Shown one piece after another: positions 10,225 through 23,090 of a stretch of 64,000 nt of DNA (position 1 is its first letter; each line of letters opens with the position of its first letter). The notes beneath the pieces are model-generated. The model saw only the letters and a program-made list of their open reading frames with translations. It was not told where the DNA came from and did not search any database. The position numbers and the translations under genes were made by a program. Source of the DNA: Symsagittifera roscoffensis (taxonomy: Eukaryota > Xenacoelomorpha > Acoela > Convolutidae); the NCBI RefSeq assembly GCF_963678635.1, contig NC_087065.1:70575573-70639572 (forward strand), written 5' to 3'.

Positions 10225-12870
10225 AATATCAGTTTTTTCTGAAGGATTTTTTCTCCAATCAATTTTTTTCTGCGACAATTGGAACAATAAAAAAGCAGCG
10301 TCAAAAGTTCCCTTTTCATTTCTAGTTATATAGCGTTCAACAAAAAGCTTCATAATTCACAAATTTTAAAAATTATTGATTTGAATGCTTACAACTTTCT
10401 CTTGAACTTTTTTTCAAAAAAGAAGAAGATAACGTAAAATTTTTTGATGATTAATTAAAAAAAACGTGTTTGTGATTGTTTTTTAGTGCAACACGGGGGA
10501 TTGAATATTAAGTACCGAAGGAGAAACAAATTGTTGTGAATTTGAGGCTTCTTTTCCTTCCTAACCTGCGAATAATTTTTTATTCACGTTGTCCAATTGT
10601 AAAAAAAAAACTAGCATGTGCATTTCGGCCATGGCTCTCATATATTTTTTACATCCTTGACCCTGTAAAACCCCTCGCTACACCATAAAATTAATACTTA
10701 TGTGTGGTGAGAGTAAAAGGAAAAAGAGCCAAGTTTAATATTCAAATTATCTTACGTGGCTTGGTTGCTATCTCTTGCTAGCATTGGCTATCTGAATAAG
10801 AACAATCATCACTACCTTGCATAAACTTGTCATACAGTTGTCTTCATGAGTGAAACTTTTAATAACGACTGCCCCTTAGCTTCTAAGAAATAGTGTTGCA
10901 TTAAAATGAAAAATGATTATATTTCAAAAAAACACTAAAACGGTTTTATTTCTTGTTCTGAAAACTCACGGCTCCTGAATCACAATCACCCGCTCCCCCT
11001 ATTGTAAGGGGGGAGTGTTCGTTAATGGGAACAAAATTTACATTTTCTTAACTGCTGAATTAGTGTTTTTATAGAGATGGCAGTTTTTAGCAAACACCAC
11101 AGATGAGAAATGTGTAACAAAATTTTATTTGTCTACTTTTTGAGCTGTAATTTTTAGCTACGTAATCTCTTGCCAAGTCTTCAGTCAGTGGCGTCAATTT
11201 GAGCAGTGGTGTTGGAACATATGGTGTTTCGGCTCTTTTCCAGCCCCCCCCCCCCGTAAAATAAAATTACAACATCAAATTATTCAAAAGCTGTACACAT
11301 GGAGTTTTGCATGTCTGAAAGGTAAAAATTTGTTTACCTGTTCACGCTGACATGTTTTGATGCAGATACGATTTTATCCTGATAACTCATTTTAAATCGA
11401 TTTTTAAATACTGAATTTCAGGAAAAAATCAAGGGGTTAACTGGAAAAGAGCGGGAGCTTCCATCTTCAAATTGCCTGAAAGCAAAAACCACAAGGTGTT
11501 CTACAGTTCTAACAGCAGATTGACTTAATTATGATAACAAATTCTCCAACATTTTTTGACAAAAAACCGGTTCTTTTCCACTCCCCCATACCTTTCAAAA
11601 TATCGACTTTGTAAGTTTGTTTACGTGTAATTACACCTAAACGTGTGGTTTTGCGAAGTGAAGTATGACGTACAAATCTGTTTATAATTGCAGTATGACA
11701 ACGTTAATTAAGCTTTTCAAAATTGAATTTGAAAAGGAGACTGGAAGAAAGTCCAAAAACCCAAAGTCATAAACTAAATTTAACTTTGTTTTTTGAGTGT
11801 TTCTTTGGGGCAAGAAGGAAGTAATTTATCTGGAGACTTATAGCCCTAAGTTTGAGCTATACGCGGCATCAGCATTGCTTGCATTTGTCTGGTGATACAG
11901 TCTAAACACAAGTAAGTCTTCAAAACTAACTAATTTTCCTTTAAAAAATGTGGCGCTTTTGCACTGTGGGAGTGATGGTGTCCAGCAATCATATGATTGC
12001 TGGTTCAAACCGCTCGGGCAATGCAATTTGCAAGGTGAGCTCTTACAATTAAGTCATAGCTTAAATCCGTGTTGGTTTTACGCGCTCGCGTTAACCTAAA
12101 TACCTAGATATCCGAGCGAGTAAGCTTGCACTAGACTATAATGCGACTGGTAGTGCTGCTCGAAAAATATTTTGATTGTTTGAATAGGCGAAGTAGTTAA
12201 GAGTGGCACATTACTCGAACTCATAATCATTCCAAATTGAATCGAGGCCATCTATAATAAATCATTAAAATTTTACTCAATTGTTAGCACCTGCTTTTTG
12301 ATAGTGGCAGTACAAAATGTGTAGTTTAATTTTAGAAATTTTGAGCAAACACTAGTCCAGACCATTTAAAGTGCAGTCGAATACGCAGTTAAGGTGCAGT
12401 GTTTTGCGCTGATACACCAGCAGTCTTGTCCTAATAGTTGTTGAAAATGTTTAGCTAATTCGTTGCAAATTGACTGATTAAAAACCACCCAAACATAAAT
12501 ATTTAACACTTTCTTTGAAAATCGGATCAACAAGATTCTTTGTCTCAGAGCAAAACTCCAAGGAGTTCGACTGCCCCTTCAAGTAAATGAAATAGATCAA
12601 CTTTTGAGAAAATTAAAATAAGTTAAAATACATATTCCCCTGCATGCTACATAGAATTACAAAGTTATTTAACTTGGGTCTGAGCGATGTATAAGGAGTT
12701 TCAATAAGGTCGCATCAAATCAAATTGAAACTATTCACGAGCAAGAGTTTTCAAACCGCCAAAACATTAAGAAAATTTATCACAAAAAATATATCGTCGA
12801 ATTTGAGTCTAAAACATCAAAACTTTTCAAATGGTAAAAAAATATCCATTCAAAAAATTCAAGTTGAAAT
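10225..12870. repeat. Most complete array unit (alpha-beta-gamma-delta-epsilon)
   Basis: This unit has all five modules once and runs directly into the next alpha at 12870. Later units lack delta, alpha or both. It is the best reference for describing the others. Confidence 0.65.
11982..12003. repeat. Perfect 22-bp palindrome in the delta module
   Basis: CCAGCAATCATATGATTGCTGG reads the same on both strands. Copies recur near 23945 (intact) and 25620 (ATCATGTGAT, one change). A GGTTCAAACC word follows, which resembles a tRNA B box, but no tRNA fold forms around it. Confidence 0.8.
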
Positions 12871-15744
12871 ATCAATTTGTTTCTGAAAAACCACAAGGAG
12901 CTTCAATGATTCTTTTTTTTCTCCGACAATTGGAACAATAAAAAAGCAGCGTAAAAATTTCCCTCTTCATTTCTAGTTATAAAGCGTTCAACAAAAAGCT
13001 TCATTATTCACAAATATTAAAAATTATTGATTTGAATGCTTACAACTTTCTCTTGAACTTTTTTTTAAAAATGAAGAAGATAACGTACAATTTTTTTATG
13101 ATTATTTCAAAAAAAAAAACGTTTTTGTGATTGTTTTTTAGTGCAGCACGGGGGATTGAATATTAAGTACCGAAGGAGAAACAAGTTGTTGTGAATTTGA
13201 GGCTTCTTTTCCTTCCCAACCTGCGAATAATTTTTTATTCACGTTGTCCAACTGTAAAAACAACTAGCATGTGGGTTTCGTCCATGGCTCTCATATTTTT
13301 TTTGCATCCTTGACCCTGTAAAACCCCTCGCTACACCATAAAATTGATACTTATGTGAGGTGAGAGTAAAAGGAAAAACAGCCAAGTTTAATATTCAAAT
13401 TATCTTACGAGGCTTGGTTGCTATCTCTTGCTAGCATTGGCTATCTGAATAAGAACAATCATCACTACCTTGCATGAACTTGTTATACAGTTGTCTTCAT
13501 GAGTGAAATTTTTAATAACGACTGCCCTTTAGCGTCTAAGAAATATTGTTGCATTAAAATGAAAAATGATTATATTTCAAAAAAACACTAAAACGCTTTT
13601 ATTTCTTGTTCTGAAAACTCACGGCTCCTGAATCACAATCACCCACTCCGCCTATTGTAAAGGGGTGGGGGGGGGCTCGTTAATGGGAACAAAATTTACA
13701 TTTTCCTAACTGCTGAATTAGTTTTTTTTAGGGATGGCAAGTTTTAGCAAGTACCACAGAGAGGAGAGATGTGTAACAAAACCTCATTTGTCTACTTTTT
13801 GAGCTGTAATTTTTAGCTACGTAACCTCTTACCAAGTCTCCATTCAGTGGCGTCAATTTGAGCAGTGGTGTTGAAATATATGGAGTCTCGGTTCTTTTCC
13901 AGTCCCTTCCCCCTCGTAAAATAAAATTACAACATAAAATTTTTCGAAAAATGTACACACGAAATTTTGCATGTGAGAAATGTAAAAACTTGTTTGCCTG
14001 TTCACGCTGACATGTTTTGATGCAGGTACGACTTTATCCTGATAACTCATTTTAAATCGATTTTTATATACTGAATTTCAGGAAAACGTCAAGAGGTTAA
14101 CTGGAAAAGAGCGGGAGTTTCTATCTTCAAATCGCCTGTAAGCACAAACCACAAGGTATTCTACAGTTCTAACAGCAGATTGACTTAATTATGATAAAAA
14201 AATTCTTCAACATTTTCATTCGAACTCATAATCATTCCAAATTGAATCGAGGCCATCTATAATAAATCATTAAAATTTTACTCAATTGTTAGCACCTGCT
14301 TTTGATAGTAGCAGTACTAAATGTGTAATTTAATTTTAGAAGTTTTGAGCAAACACTAGTCCAGACCAGTTAAGGTGCAGTCGAACTTGCAGTTAAGGTG
14401 CAGTGTTTTGCGCTGATATACCAGCAGTCTTGTCCTAATTTGTGTTGAGTGTGATAGCGTATAAGAGTTGTTGAAAATGTTTAGCTAATTCGTTGCAAAT
14501 TGACTGATTAAAAACCACCCAAGCATAAAAAGTTAACACTTTCTTTGAAAGTCGGATCAACGAGACTCTTTGTCTCAGAGCAAAACTCCAAGGAGTTCGA
14601 CTGCCCCTTCAAGTATAAGAAATAGATCATCTTTTTGAGAAATTAAAAACAAATTTTTAAAAAAATAGTGCCGCACGGGGCATTGAATATTAAGTACCGA
14701 AGCAGGAAAAGTTGTTGCGAATTTGAAGCTTCTTTTCCTTCCCAACCTGCGAATAATTTTTTATTCACGTTGTCCAACTGTAAAAAAGACTAGCATGTGG
14801 ATTTCGGCCATGGCTCCAATATTTTTTTTACATCCTTGACCCTGTAAAACCCCTCGCTAGACCAAAAAATTAATACTTATGTGAGGTGAGAGTAAAAGGA
14901 AAAAGAGCCAATTTTAATATTCAAATTATCTTACGTGACTTGGTTGCTATCTCTTGCTAGCATTGGCTATCTGAATAAGAACAATCATCACTACCTTGCA
15001 TAAACTTGTTATACAGTTGTCTTCATGAGTGAAACTTTTAATAACGACTGCCCTTTAGCGTCTAACAAATAGAGTTCCATTAAAATGAAAAATGATGATA
15101 TTTCAAAAAATAACTAAAACGCTTTTCTTTCTTGTTCTAAAAACTCACGGCTCCTGAATCACAACCACCCGATCCCCCTATTGTAAGGGGGGGGGGGGGT
15201 TTGGTTAATGGGAACAAAATTTACATTTTCTTAACTGCTGAATTATTTTTTTTATAGGGATGGCAAGTTTTTAGCAAACACCACAGAGGAGAGATGTGTA
15301 ACAAAATCTTACTTGTCTACTTTTTGAGCTGTAATTTTTAGTTACGTAACCTCTTACCAAGTCTTCAGTCAGTGGCGTCAATTTGAGCAGTGGTGTTGGA
15401 ACATATGGAGTTTCGGCTCTTTTCCAGTCCCTCCCCCCCCCTCGTATAATAAAATTACAACATAAAATTATTCAAAAGTTGTACACACGGAATTTTGCAT
15501 GTGAGAAATGTAAAAATTTTGTTTGCCTATTCACGCTGACATTTTTTGATGCAGATACGATTTTATCCTGATAACTCATTTTAAATCGATTTTTAAATAC
15601 TGAATTTCAGAAAAAAGTCAAGGGGTTAACTGGAAAAGAGCGGAAGTTTCCATCTTCAAATCGCCTGTAAGCAAAAACCACAAGGTGTTCTACAATTCTA
15701 ACAGCAGATTGACTTAATTATGATAAAAAACTCTTCAATATTTT

Positions 15745-16710
15745 CATTCGAACTCATAATCAGTACCACAGAGAGGAGAGATGTGTAACAAAACCTCATT
15801 TGTCTACTTTTTGAGCTGTAATTTTTAGCTATCTAACCTCTTACCAAGTCTCCAGTCAGTGGCGTCAATTTGAGCAGTGGTGTTGAAATATATGGAGTCT
15901 CGGCTCTTTTCCAGTCCCTCCCCCCTCGTAAAATAAAATTACAACATAAAATTTTTCAAAAAATGTACACACGGAATTTTGCATGTGAGAAATGTAAAAA
16001 CTTGTTTGCCTGTTCACGCTGATATGTTTTGATGCAGGTACAACTTTATCCTGATAACTCATTTTAAATCGATTTTTAAATACTGAATTTCAGGAAAACG
16101 TCAAGAGGTTAACTGGAAAAGAGCGGAAGTTTCCATCTTCAAATCGCCTGTAAGCAAAAACCACAAGGTGTTCTACAATTCTAACAGCAGATTGACTTAA
16201 TTATGATAAAAAACTCTTCAATATTTTCATTCGAACTCATAATCAGTACCACAGAGAGGAGAGATGTGTAACAAAACCTCATTTGTCTACTTTTTGAGCT
16301 GTAATTTTTAGCTATCTAACCTCTTACCAAGTCTCCAGTCAGTGGCGTCAATTTGAGCAGTGGTGTTGAAATATATGGAGTCTCGGCTCTTTTCCAGTCC
16401 CTCCCCCCTCGTAAAATAAAATTACAACATAAAATTTTTCAAAAAATGTACACACGGAATTTTGCATTTGAGAAATGTAAAAACTTGTTTGCCTGTTCAC
16501 GCTATTATGTTTTGATGCAGGTACAACTTTATCCTGATAACTCATTTTAAATCGATTTTTAAATACTGAATTTCAGGAAAACGTCAAGAGGTTAACTGGA
16601 AAAGAGCGGGAGTTTCTATCTTCAAATCGCCTGTAAGCAAAAACCACAAGGTGTTCTACAGTTCTAACAGCAGATTGACTTAATTATGAAAAAAAAATTC
16701 TTCAACATTT
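15745..16710. repeat. 483-bp tandem duplication of the gamma module
   Basis: About 15745-16227 and 16228-16710 repeat with a period of 483 bases and only a few differences. One is GCTGATATG versus GCTATTATG near the right end. The duplication is recent. Confidence 0.85.
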
Positions 16711-19331
16711 TCATTCGAGCTCATAATCATTCCAAATTGAATTGAGGCCATCTATAATAAATCATTAAAATTTTACTCAATTGTTAGCACCTGCTTTTGA
16801 TAGTAGCAGTACTAAATGTCTAATTTAATTTTAGAAATTTTGAGCAAACACTAGTCCAGACCAGTTAAGGTGCAGTCGAACTTGCAGTTAAGGTGCAGTA
16901 ATTTGCGCTGATATACCAGCAGTCTTGTCCTAATTTGTGTTGAGTGTGATAGCGTATAAGAGTTGTTGAAACTGTTTAGCTAATTCGTTGCAAATTGACT
17001 GATTAAAAACCACCCAAGCATAAAAAGTTAACACTTTCTTTGAAAGTCGGATCAACGAGACTCTTTGTCTCAGAGCAAAACTCCAAGGAGTTCGACTGCC
17101 CCTTCAAGTATAAGAAATAGATCATCTTTTTGAGAAATTAAAAATAAATTTTTAAAAAAATAGTGCCGCACGGGGGATTTTTTAGAGCAGCACGGGGCAT
17201 TGAATATTAAGTACCGAAGCAGGAAAAGTTGTTGTGAATTTGAGGCTTCTTTTCCTTCCCAACCTGCGAATAATTTTTTATTCACGTTGTCCAACTGTAA
17301 AAAAGACTAGCATGTGGATTTCGGCCATGGCTCCAATATTTTTTCTTCATCCTCGACCCTGTAAAACCCCTCGCTAGACCATAAAATTAATACTTATGTG
17401 AGGTGAGAGTAAAAAGAAAAAGAGCCAATTTTAATATTCAAATTATCTTACGTGGCTTGGTTGCTATCTCTTGCTAGCATTGGCTATCTGGATAAGAACA
17501 ATCATCACTACCTTGCATAAACTTGTTATACAGTTGTCTTCATGAGTGAAACTTTTATTAACGACTGCCTTTTAGCGTCTAACAAATAGAGTTCCATTAA
17601 AATGAAAAATTATGATATTTCAAAAAATAACTAAAACGCTTTTCTTTCTTGTTCTGAAAACTCACGGCTCCTGAATCACAATCATTCGCTCCCCCTATTG
17701 TAAGGGGTTTGGTTAATGGGAACAAAAGTTACATTTTCTTAACTGCTGAATTTTTTTTTTATAGGGATGGCAAGTTTTTAGCAAACACCACAGAGGAGAG
17801 ATGTGTAACAAAACCTCATTTGTCTACTTTTTGAGCTGTAATTTTTAGCTATCTAACCTCTTACCAAGTCTCCAGTCAGTGGCGTCAATTTGAGCAGTGG
17901 TGTTGAAATATATGGAGTCTCGGCTCTTTTCCAGTCCCTCCCCCCTCGTAAAATAAAATTACAACATAAAATTTTTCAAAAAATGTACACACGGAATTTT
18001 GCATTTGAGAAATGTAAAAACTTGTTTGCCTGTTCACGCTGATATGTTTTGATGCAGGTACAACTTTATCCTGATAACTCATTTTAAATCGATTTTTAAA
18101 TACTGAATTTCAGGAAAACGTCAAGAGGTTAACTGGAAAAGAGCGGGAGTTTCTATCTTCAAATCGCCTGTAAGCAAAAACCACAAGGTGTTCTACAGTT
18201 CTAACAGCAGATTGACTTAATTATGAAAAAAAAATTCTTCAACATTTTCATTCGAGCTCATAATCATTCCAAATTGAATTGAGGCCATCTATAATAAATC
18301 ATTAAAATTTTACTCAATTGTTAGCACCTGCTTTTGATAGTAGCAGTACTAAATGTCTAATTTAATTTTAGAAATTTTGAGCAAACACTAGTCCAGACCA
18401 GTTAAGGTGCAGTCGAACTTGCAGTTAAGGTGCAGTAATTTGCGCTGATATACCAGCAGTCTTGTCCTAATTTGTGTTGAGTGTGATAGCGTATAAGAGT
18501 TGTTGAAACTGTTTAGCTAATTCGTTGCAAATTGACTGATTAAAAACCACCCAAGCATAAAAAGTTAACACTTTCTTTGAAAGTCGGATCAACGAGACTC
18601 TTTGTCTCAGAGCAAAACTCCAAGGAGTTCGACTGCCCCTTCAAGTATAAGAAATAGATCATCTTTTTGAGAAATTAAAAATAAATTTTTAAAAAAATAG
18701 TGCCGCACGGGGGATTTTTTAGAGCAGCACGGGGCATTGAATATTAAGTACCGAAGCAGGAAAAGTTGTTGTGAATTTGAGGCTTCTTTTCCTTCCCAAC
18801 CTGCGAATAATTTTTTATTCACGTTGTCCAACTGTAAAAAAGACTAGCATGTGGATTTCGGCCATGGCTCCAATATTTTTTCTTCATCCTTGACCCTGTA
18901 AAACCCCTCGCTAGACCATAAAATTAATACTTATGTGAGGTGAGAGTAAAAAGAAAAAGAGCCAATATTAATATTCAAATTATCTTACGTGGCTTGGTTG
19001 CTATCTCTTGCTAGCATTGGCTATCTGGATAAGAACAATCATCACTACCTTGCATAAACTTGTTATACAGTTGTCTTCATGAGTGAAACTTTTATTAACG
19101 ACTGCCTTTTAGCGTCTAACAAATAGAGTTCCATTAAAATGAAAAATTATGATATTTCAAAAAATAACTAAAACGCTTTTCTTTCTTGTTCTGAAAACTC
19201 ACGGCTCCTGAATCACAATCATTCGCTCCCCCTATTGTAAGGGGTTTGGTTAATGGGAACAAAATTTACATTTTCTTAACTGCTGAATTTTTTTTTTATA
19301 GGGATGGCAAGTTTTTAGCAAACACCACAGA
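16258..19331. repeat. 1,537-bp tandem duplication in the array
   Basis: About 16258-17794 and 17795-19331 match with a constant offset of 1,537 bases and about five differences seen, roughly 99.7% identity. They diverge after AACAAAA near 19341. This is the youngest large event in the array. Confidence 0.85.
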
Positions 19332-21040
19332 GGAGAGATGTGTAACAAAATCTTATTTCTCTACTTTTTGAGCTGTAATTTTTAGCTACGTAACCTCTTA
19401 CCAAGTCTCCATTCAGTGGCGTCAATTTGAGCAGTGGTGTTGAAATATATGGAGTCTCGGTTCTTTTCCAGTCCCTTCCCCCTCGTAAAATAAAATTACA
19501 ACATAAAATTTTCCGAAAAATGTACACACGGAATTTTGCATGTGAGAACTGTAAAAATTTTGTTTGCCTATTCACGCTGACATATTTTGATGTAGATACG
19601 ATTTTATCCTGATAACTCATTTTAAATCGATTTTTAAATACTGAATTTCAGAAAAAAGTCAAGGGGTTAACTGGAAAAGAGCGGGAGTTTCCATCTTCAA
19701 ATTGCCTGTAAGCAAAAACCACAAGGTGTTCTACAATTCTAACAGCAGATTGACTTAATCATGATAAAAAATTCTTCAATATTTTCATTCGAACTCATAA
19801 TAATTCCAAATTGAATCGAGGCCATCTATAATATATCATTAAATTTATACTCAATTGTTAGCACCTGCTTTTGATAGTGGCAGTACAAAATGTGTAGTTT
19901 AATTTTAGAAATTTTGAGCAAACACTGGTCCAGACCAGTTAAGGTGCAGTCGAACTTGCAGTTAAGGTGCAGTGTTTTGCGCTGATATACCAGCAGTCTT
20001 GTACTAACTTGTGTGGAGTATGATAGCCTATAATAGTTGTTGAAACTGTTTAGCTAATTCGTTACAAGTTGACTGATTAAAAACCACCCAAGCATAAAAA
20101 TTTAACACTTTCTTTGAAAGTCGGATCAACAAGAATATTTTTCTCAGAACAAAACTCCAAGGAGTTCGACTGCCCCTTCAAGTATATGAATTAGATCATT
20201 TTTGAGAAATTTAAAATAAGTTTTTAAAAAATAGTCAATTTTAATAGATTTTTTTGAAAAAATTCCCTTGCATGCTACATAATATTACAATGCCATTTAA
20301 CTTAGGTCTTAGCCTCGTGTTAGGAGTTTCAATAAGGTCGCATGAAATCAAATTGAAACTATTCAAGAACCAAACTATTCAAGAGTTTTCAAACCGCCAT
20401 AACATTAGGAAAATTTATCACAAGTATGATGTATCTTCGAATTTGAGTTCAAAACATCAAAAGCTTTCAAATGGTAAAAAGTAATCCGTTACAAAATTTC
20501 CGTTGAAATATCAGTTCTTTCTGAAGGATTTTTTTTCCGATCAATTTGTTTCTCCGACAATTGGAACAATAAAAAAGCAGCGTCAAAAGTTCCCTCTTCA
20601 TTTCTAGTTATATAGCGTTCAACAAAAAGCTATATTATTCACAAATATTATAAATTATTGATTTGAAAGCATTCAACTTTCTCTTGAACTTTTTTTCAAA
20701 AAGGAAGAAGATAACGTACAAATTTTTATGATTATTAAAAAAAAATTGTTTGTGATTGTTTTTTAGTGCAGCACGGGGGATTGAATATTAAGTACCGAAG
20801 GAGAAACAAGTTGTTGTGAATTTGAGACTTCTTTTCCTTCCCAACCTGCGAATATTTTTTTTCACGTTGTCCAATTGCAAAAAAAACTAGCATGTGGATT
20901 TCGGCCACGGCTCTCATATTTTTGTTTACATGCTTGACCCTGTAAAACCCATCGCTACCCCATAAAAATAATGCTTATGTGAGTAAAAAGAAAAAGAGCC
21001 AAATTTAATTTTCAAATTGTCTTACGTGGCTTGGTTGCTA

Positions 21041-21580
21041 TCTCTTGCTGTTCTTTCGAAATACAATTTGTCTTCGTAGTTACTGTTCGATCTAGTTCCC
21101 ACCTAAGGCAGACAGAAATAAAGATATGCATATTCACATAAAAATCAGTGGAAAAACTTATTAACACGAAATTTAAACCTTTTTTGACGATATGTTAATA
21201 TTTTATTTTTATAAAAATGGGAAGCCTAAGACACATAAATTGAACATTTGAATGATTATAAAATTTTAGAACAAAAAGCTAAATCGCAAATGGAGCTTTT
21301 CTATGCAGCTGGGGACTATCATATATTGTTGATCCTTGATGTTTTCCTGTTCAAAATTGTGCAAATGATTTGAACTCGTGCTGTAGTAAACAATATTTTT
21401 TATCTTCTCCGAAGTAAGTTTGAAGAACGACTTTAGTTTTTTTTGAAATCTTAGACCTCAAAATTTAACAAAGTTGGAGAAATGAGAAAACTGTTTGAGC
21501 TATCTGAAAGATAATAATGTTCGAATTTCGAATCTGAAAAAAAAAATCAATAGTGGCCAAGTGTTCTAGAGCTATTAAGT
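21041..21580. repeat. Array-flank segment, duplicated at 27062-27601
   Basis: From TTGCTGTTCTTTCGAAATAC to AGAGCTATTAAGT this segment is repeated near-exactly at 27062-27601. In both places it ends at the same base, directly before the TGTCATCC start of element 2's LTR. It holds no open frame. Confidence 0.8.
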
Positions 21581-21818
21581 TGTCATCCCGTCTGGATTGA
21601 CAAACTTAGTATATATGTTATTTATATTGTTTATCTTTATGTTGCTATCTGGTCAGTTGACCTTGACAGACTGCAGACATGAGCTATTCTGGAGTTATTG
21701 CTCAGAAGTCAAAAAATGTTGTCTCTCAACTAGTCGTTTTATATCGCTCCGTTTAGAACTCATGGTATCAATCCATTCGGATTCAGTAATTGACGTACTC
21801 ATACACTGAGGTATGACA
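21581..21818 (+). repeat. 5' LTR of element 2 (238 bp)
   Basis: It starts TGTCATCC and ends ATGACA, and aligns throughout with 32872-33134. It lacks about 25 bases (AACCTCTACCGAACTAGATA...) present in the 3' copy. The last base doubles as the first base of the gag start codon. Confidence 0.85.
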
Positions 21819-21836
21819 TGGCGCAGCCAGCAGGTT
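21819..21836 (+). promoter_or_regulatory. Primer-binding site of element 2, inside gag
   Basis: TGGCGCAGCCAGCAGG follows the LTR end with no gap and begins with the TGG that pairs with a tRNA CCA end. The primer tRNA was not identified. The site is also codons 1-6 of gag. Confidence 0.6.
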
Positions 21837-22597
21837 ACTCAAAAAACCTGTTGAACATTAACCCGTTGTGGGAGAAGGCATCAGCTGAACCACCATTAGA
21901 GTGGTCCAGATGGGCAGCGATATTAGAGATGGCAGTATTCGCGAAAGACGGAGTTGAGGTACGAAACCTGCTAAGAGCTAAACCACCTCTAGTTGAACCT
22001 CTAGAACCTATTTACAAGGTCGAAATAACGGGCGAAACGAAAGCACAAAGAAAGAATCGGGATATTCGAAATCAGGAAAAGCGAGTCGATTGGGATAATC
22101 AAGTTTTAAAAGCTCGGGAGAAAGGAGTACTATGCAATTCATTCAAGTTCGCTTAGGAGCTGAAGGAAAACTACAGGTCCAGCAGAAGAGACCGAACTTG
22201 GATTTACATATCGCTACTACAAGAGACTTCATGTCAACATTAGAGGACATTTTCGTCACAACCAAAATCGTAGCATGTTAAAGATACAATTTCATTTGTA
22301 CGAAACCAAAGAAAATGGAGAGCCTCGAACAATTCCACATGGACCTCGAGGAACTAGCGTCATGAGCTGACTGCGGTGATCGCGAAGACGATTGGGTAAG
22401 AGACATGTTCACCGCACACTTGCATAATAAGAAAATTGCAGACAATTTTTCGGCAGAAACACGAAACCTACAGGATGCATATGAAAATGCAATACGTCGG
22501 GAAAAGGCATTGAACACAGCCGCACAATGAAAACAAACCCATTCGGAGGGCAATCGATAACGATTTAAAAAAAAACCATTACATTACATAAATACAC

Positions 22598-22897
22598 GTG
22601 GTCGTAATAACTACACTAATAATCAAAATCAATAAAGAGGCCGGGTGGACTTCGGGGCTGACCATAACCGCGGGGAACACAAATGCAAGCGGACAGCAAC
22701 AACGGAACACCAATTTCAATACTCAAAAACAATGTTACAAATTTGGTAACCAAAACGGTCAAAATCACCTACAATCCTGCCCAGCAAAGGATAAATTTTG
22801 CTCGAAATGTGCCAAGCGAGGACATCTTGCAAAAGTTTGTCGCTCCGCTAATGTTAACTACATGGGAGATAATCAGGATGAACAACAAAAAAACTGA
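22598..22897 (+). pseudogene. gag: Nucleocapsid zinc knuckles of element 2
   Basis: The frame has QCYKFGNQNGQNHLQSC, a degenerate knuckle with one Cys lost, followed by CSKCAKRGHLAKVC, a clean CCHC knuckle. The pair matches element 1 at 3085-3384. It lies at the 3' end of gag, as expected. It is an RNA-binding module in a dead copy. Confidence 0.7.
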
Positions 22898-23008
22898 GAC
22901 AGAAAGCCTCGAAACCGAAAACGATCCTGTGGCATTCGCTGAAAGATAGCCACACATTCACCTAAACTGATAAACATTTACCCTATACAGTTTGTATTAT
23001 TAACTTAC

Positions 23009-23090
23009 ATGGGGGCTATTTTGAATTATATATTCAAAAGTGATTGACGTGCTGCGTCCATGCTTAGGCAGTGACCTTTATAAGCTAGAA
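23009..23090 (-). pseudogene. Relic FN3-like exon end with intact splice donor
   Basis: On the minus strand the sequence reads TSITFEYIIQNSPH and then GTAAGT, a perfect 5' splice site at 23008-23003. The peptide resembles the ends of the live exons (SITVHYS, TTTIDIGFYV). The phase does not match their phase-2 rule, so an indel is likely. It fuses directly to a beta array module at 23.09 kb. That links the array to the FN3 gene. Confidence 0.5.

Larger units (their letters stand above)
10225..21040. repeat. Higher-order tandem array of non-coding modules, part 1
   Basis: Five module types recur in the same order. Alpha is near 10225, 12870 and 20510 and contains TCCGACAATTGGAACAATAA. Beta is near 10500, 13150, 14680, 17190, 18730 and 20780 and runs from TTGAATATTAAGTACCGAAG to the CTTACGTGGCTTGG word and onward. 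Gamma is near 11180, 13845, 15368, 15852, 16335, 17872 and 19409 and contains GTCAATTTGAGCAGTGGTGT. Delta (about 11.6-12.2 kb) and epsilon (starting with AACTCATAATCATTCC) follow. Complete units are about 2.65 kb; shortened ones about 1.54 kb. Beta matches the intron at 37.6-37.85 kb, including its splice donor. No selected open frame is seen. Confidence 0.85.
21818..22949 (+). pseudogene. gag: Gag of element 2, starting at the LTR/primer-site junction
   Basis: An ATG spans the last LTR base and the first two primer-site bases and opens 112 codons (MAQPAGYSKNLLN...) to a TAG at 22154. Later frames look like the gag continuation: MESLEQFHMDLEELA near 22315, a helical segment near 22400-22530, then a nucleocapsid region. 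There is no untranslated leader. Several stops (22154, 22363, 22528) interrupt it. The frame runs out at 22949, where array DNA begins. Confidence 0.65.

Noticed and set aside
9913..10353. 146-codon minus-strand ORF
   Set aside because: Most of it lies in the alpha array module and the inverted repeat. Other alpha copies (12.9, 20.5, 26.5 kb) break the frame.
11969..12030. tRNA gene around GGTTCAAACC
   Set aside because: The B-box-like word is present but the T stem does not pair, and the upstream 22-bp palindrome cannot form D and anticodon arms.
13853..18082. Recurring 65-codon minus-strand ORF (13853, 15865, 16348, 17885)
   Set aside because: It recurs because the gamma module is duplicated. 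It has indels in its C/G run, other copies are truncated, and no start context or domain is present.
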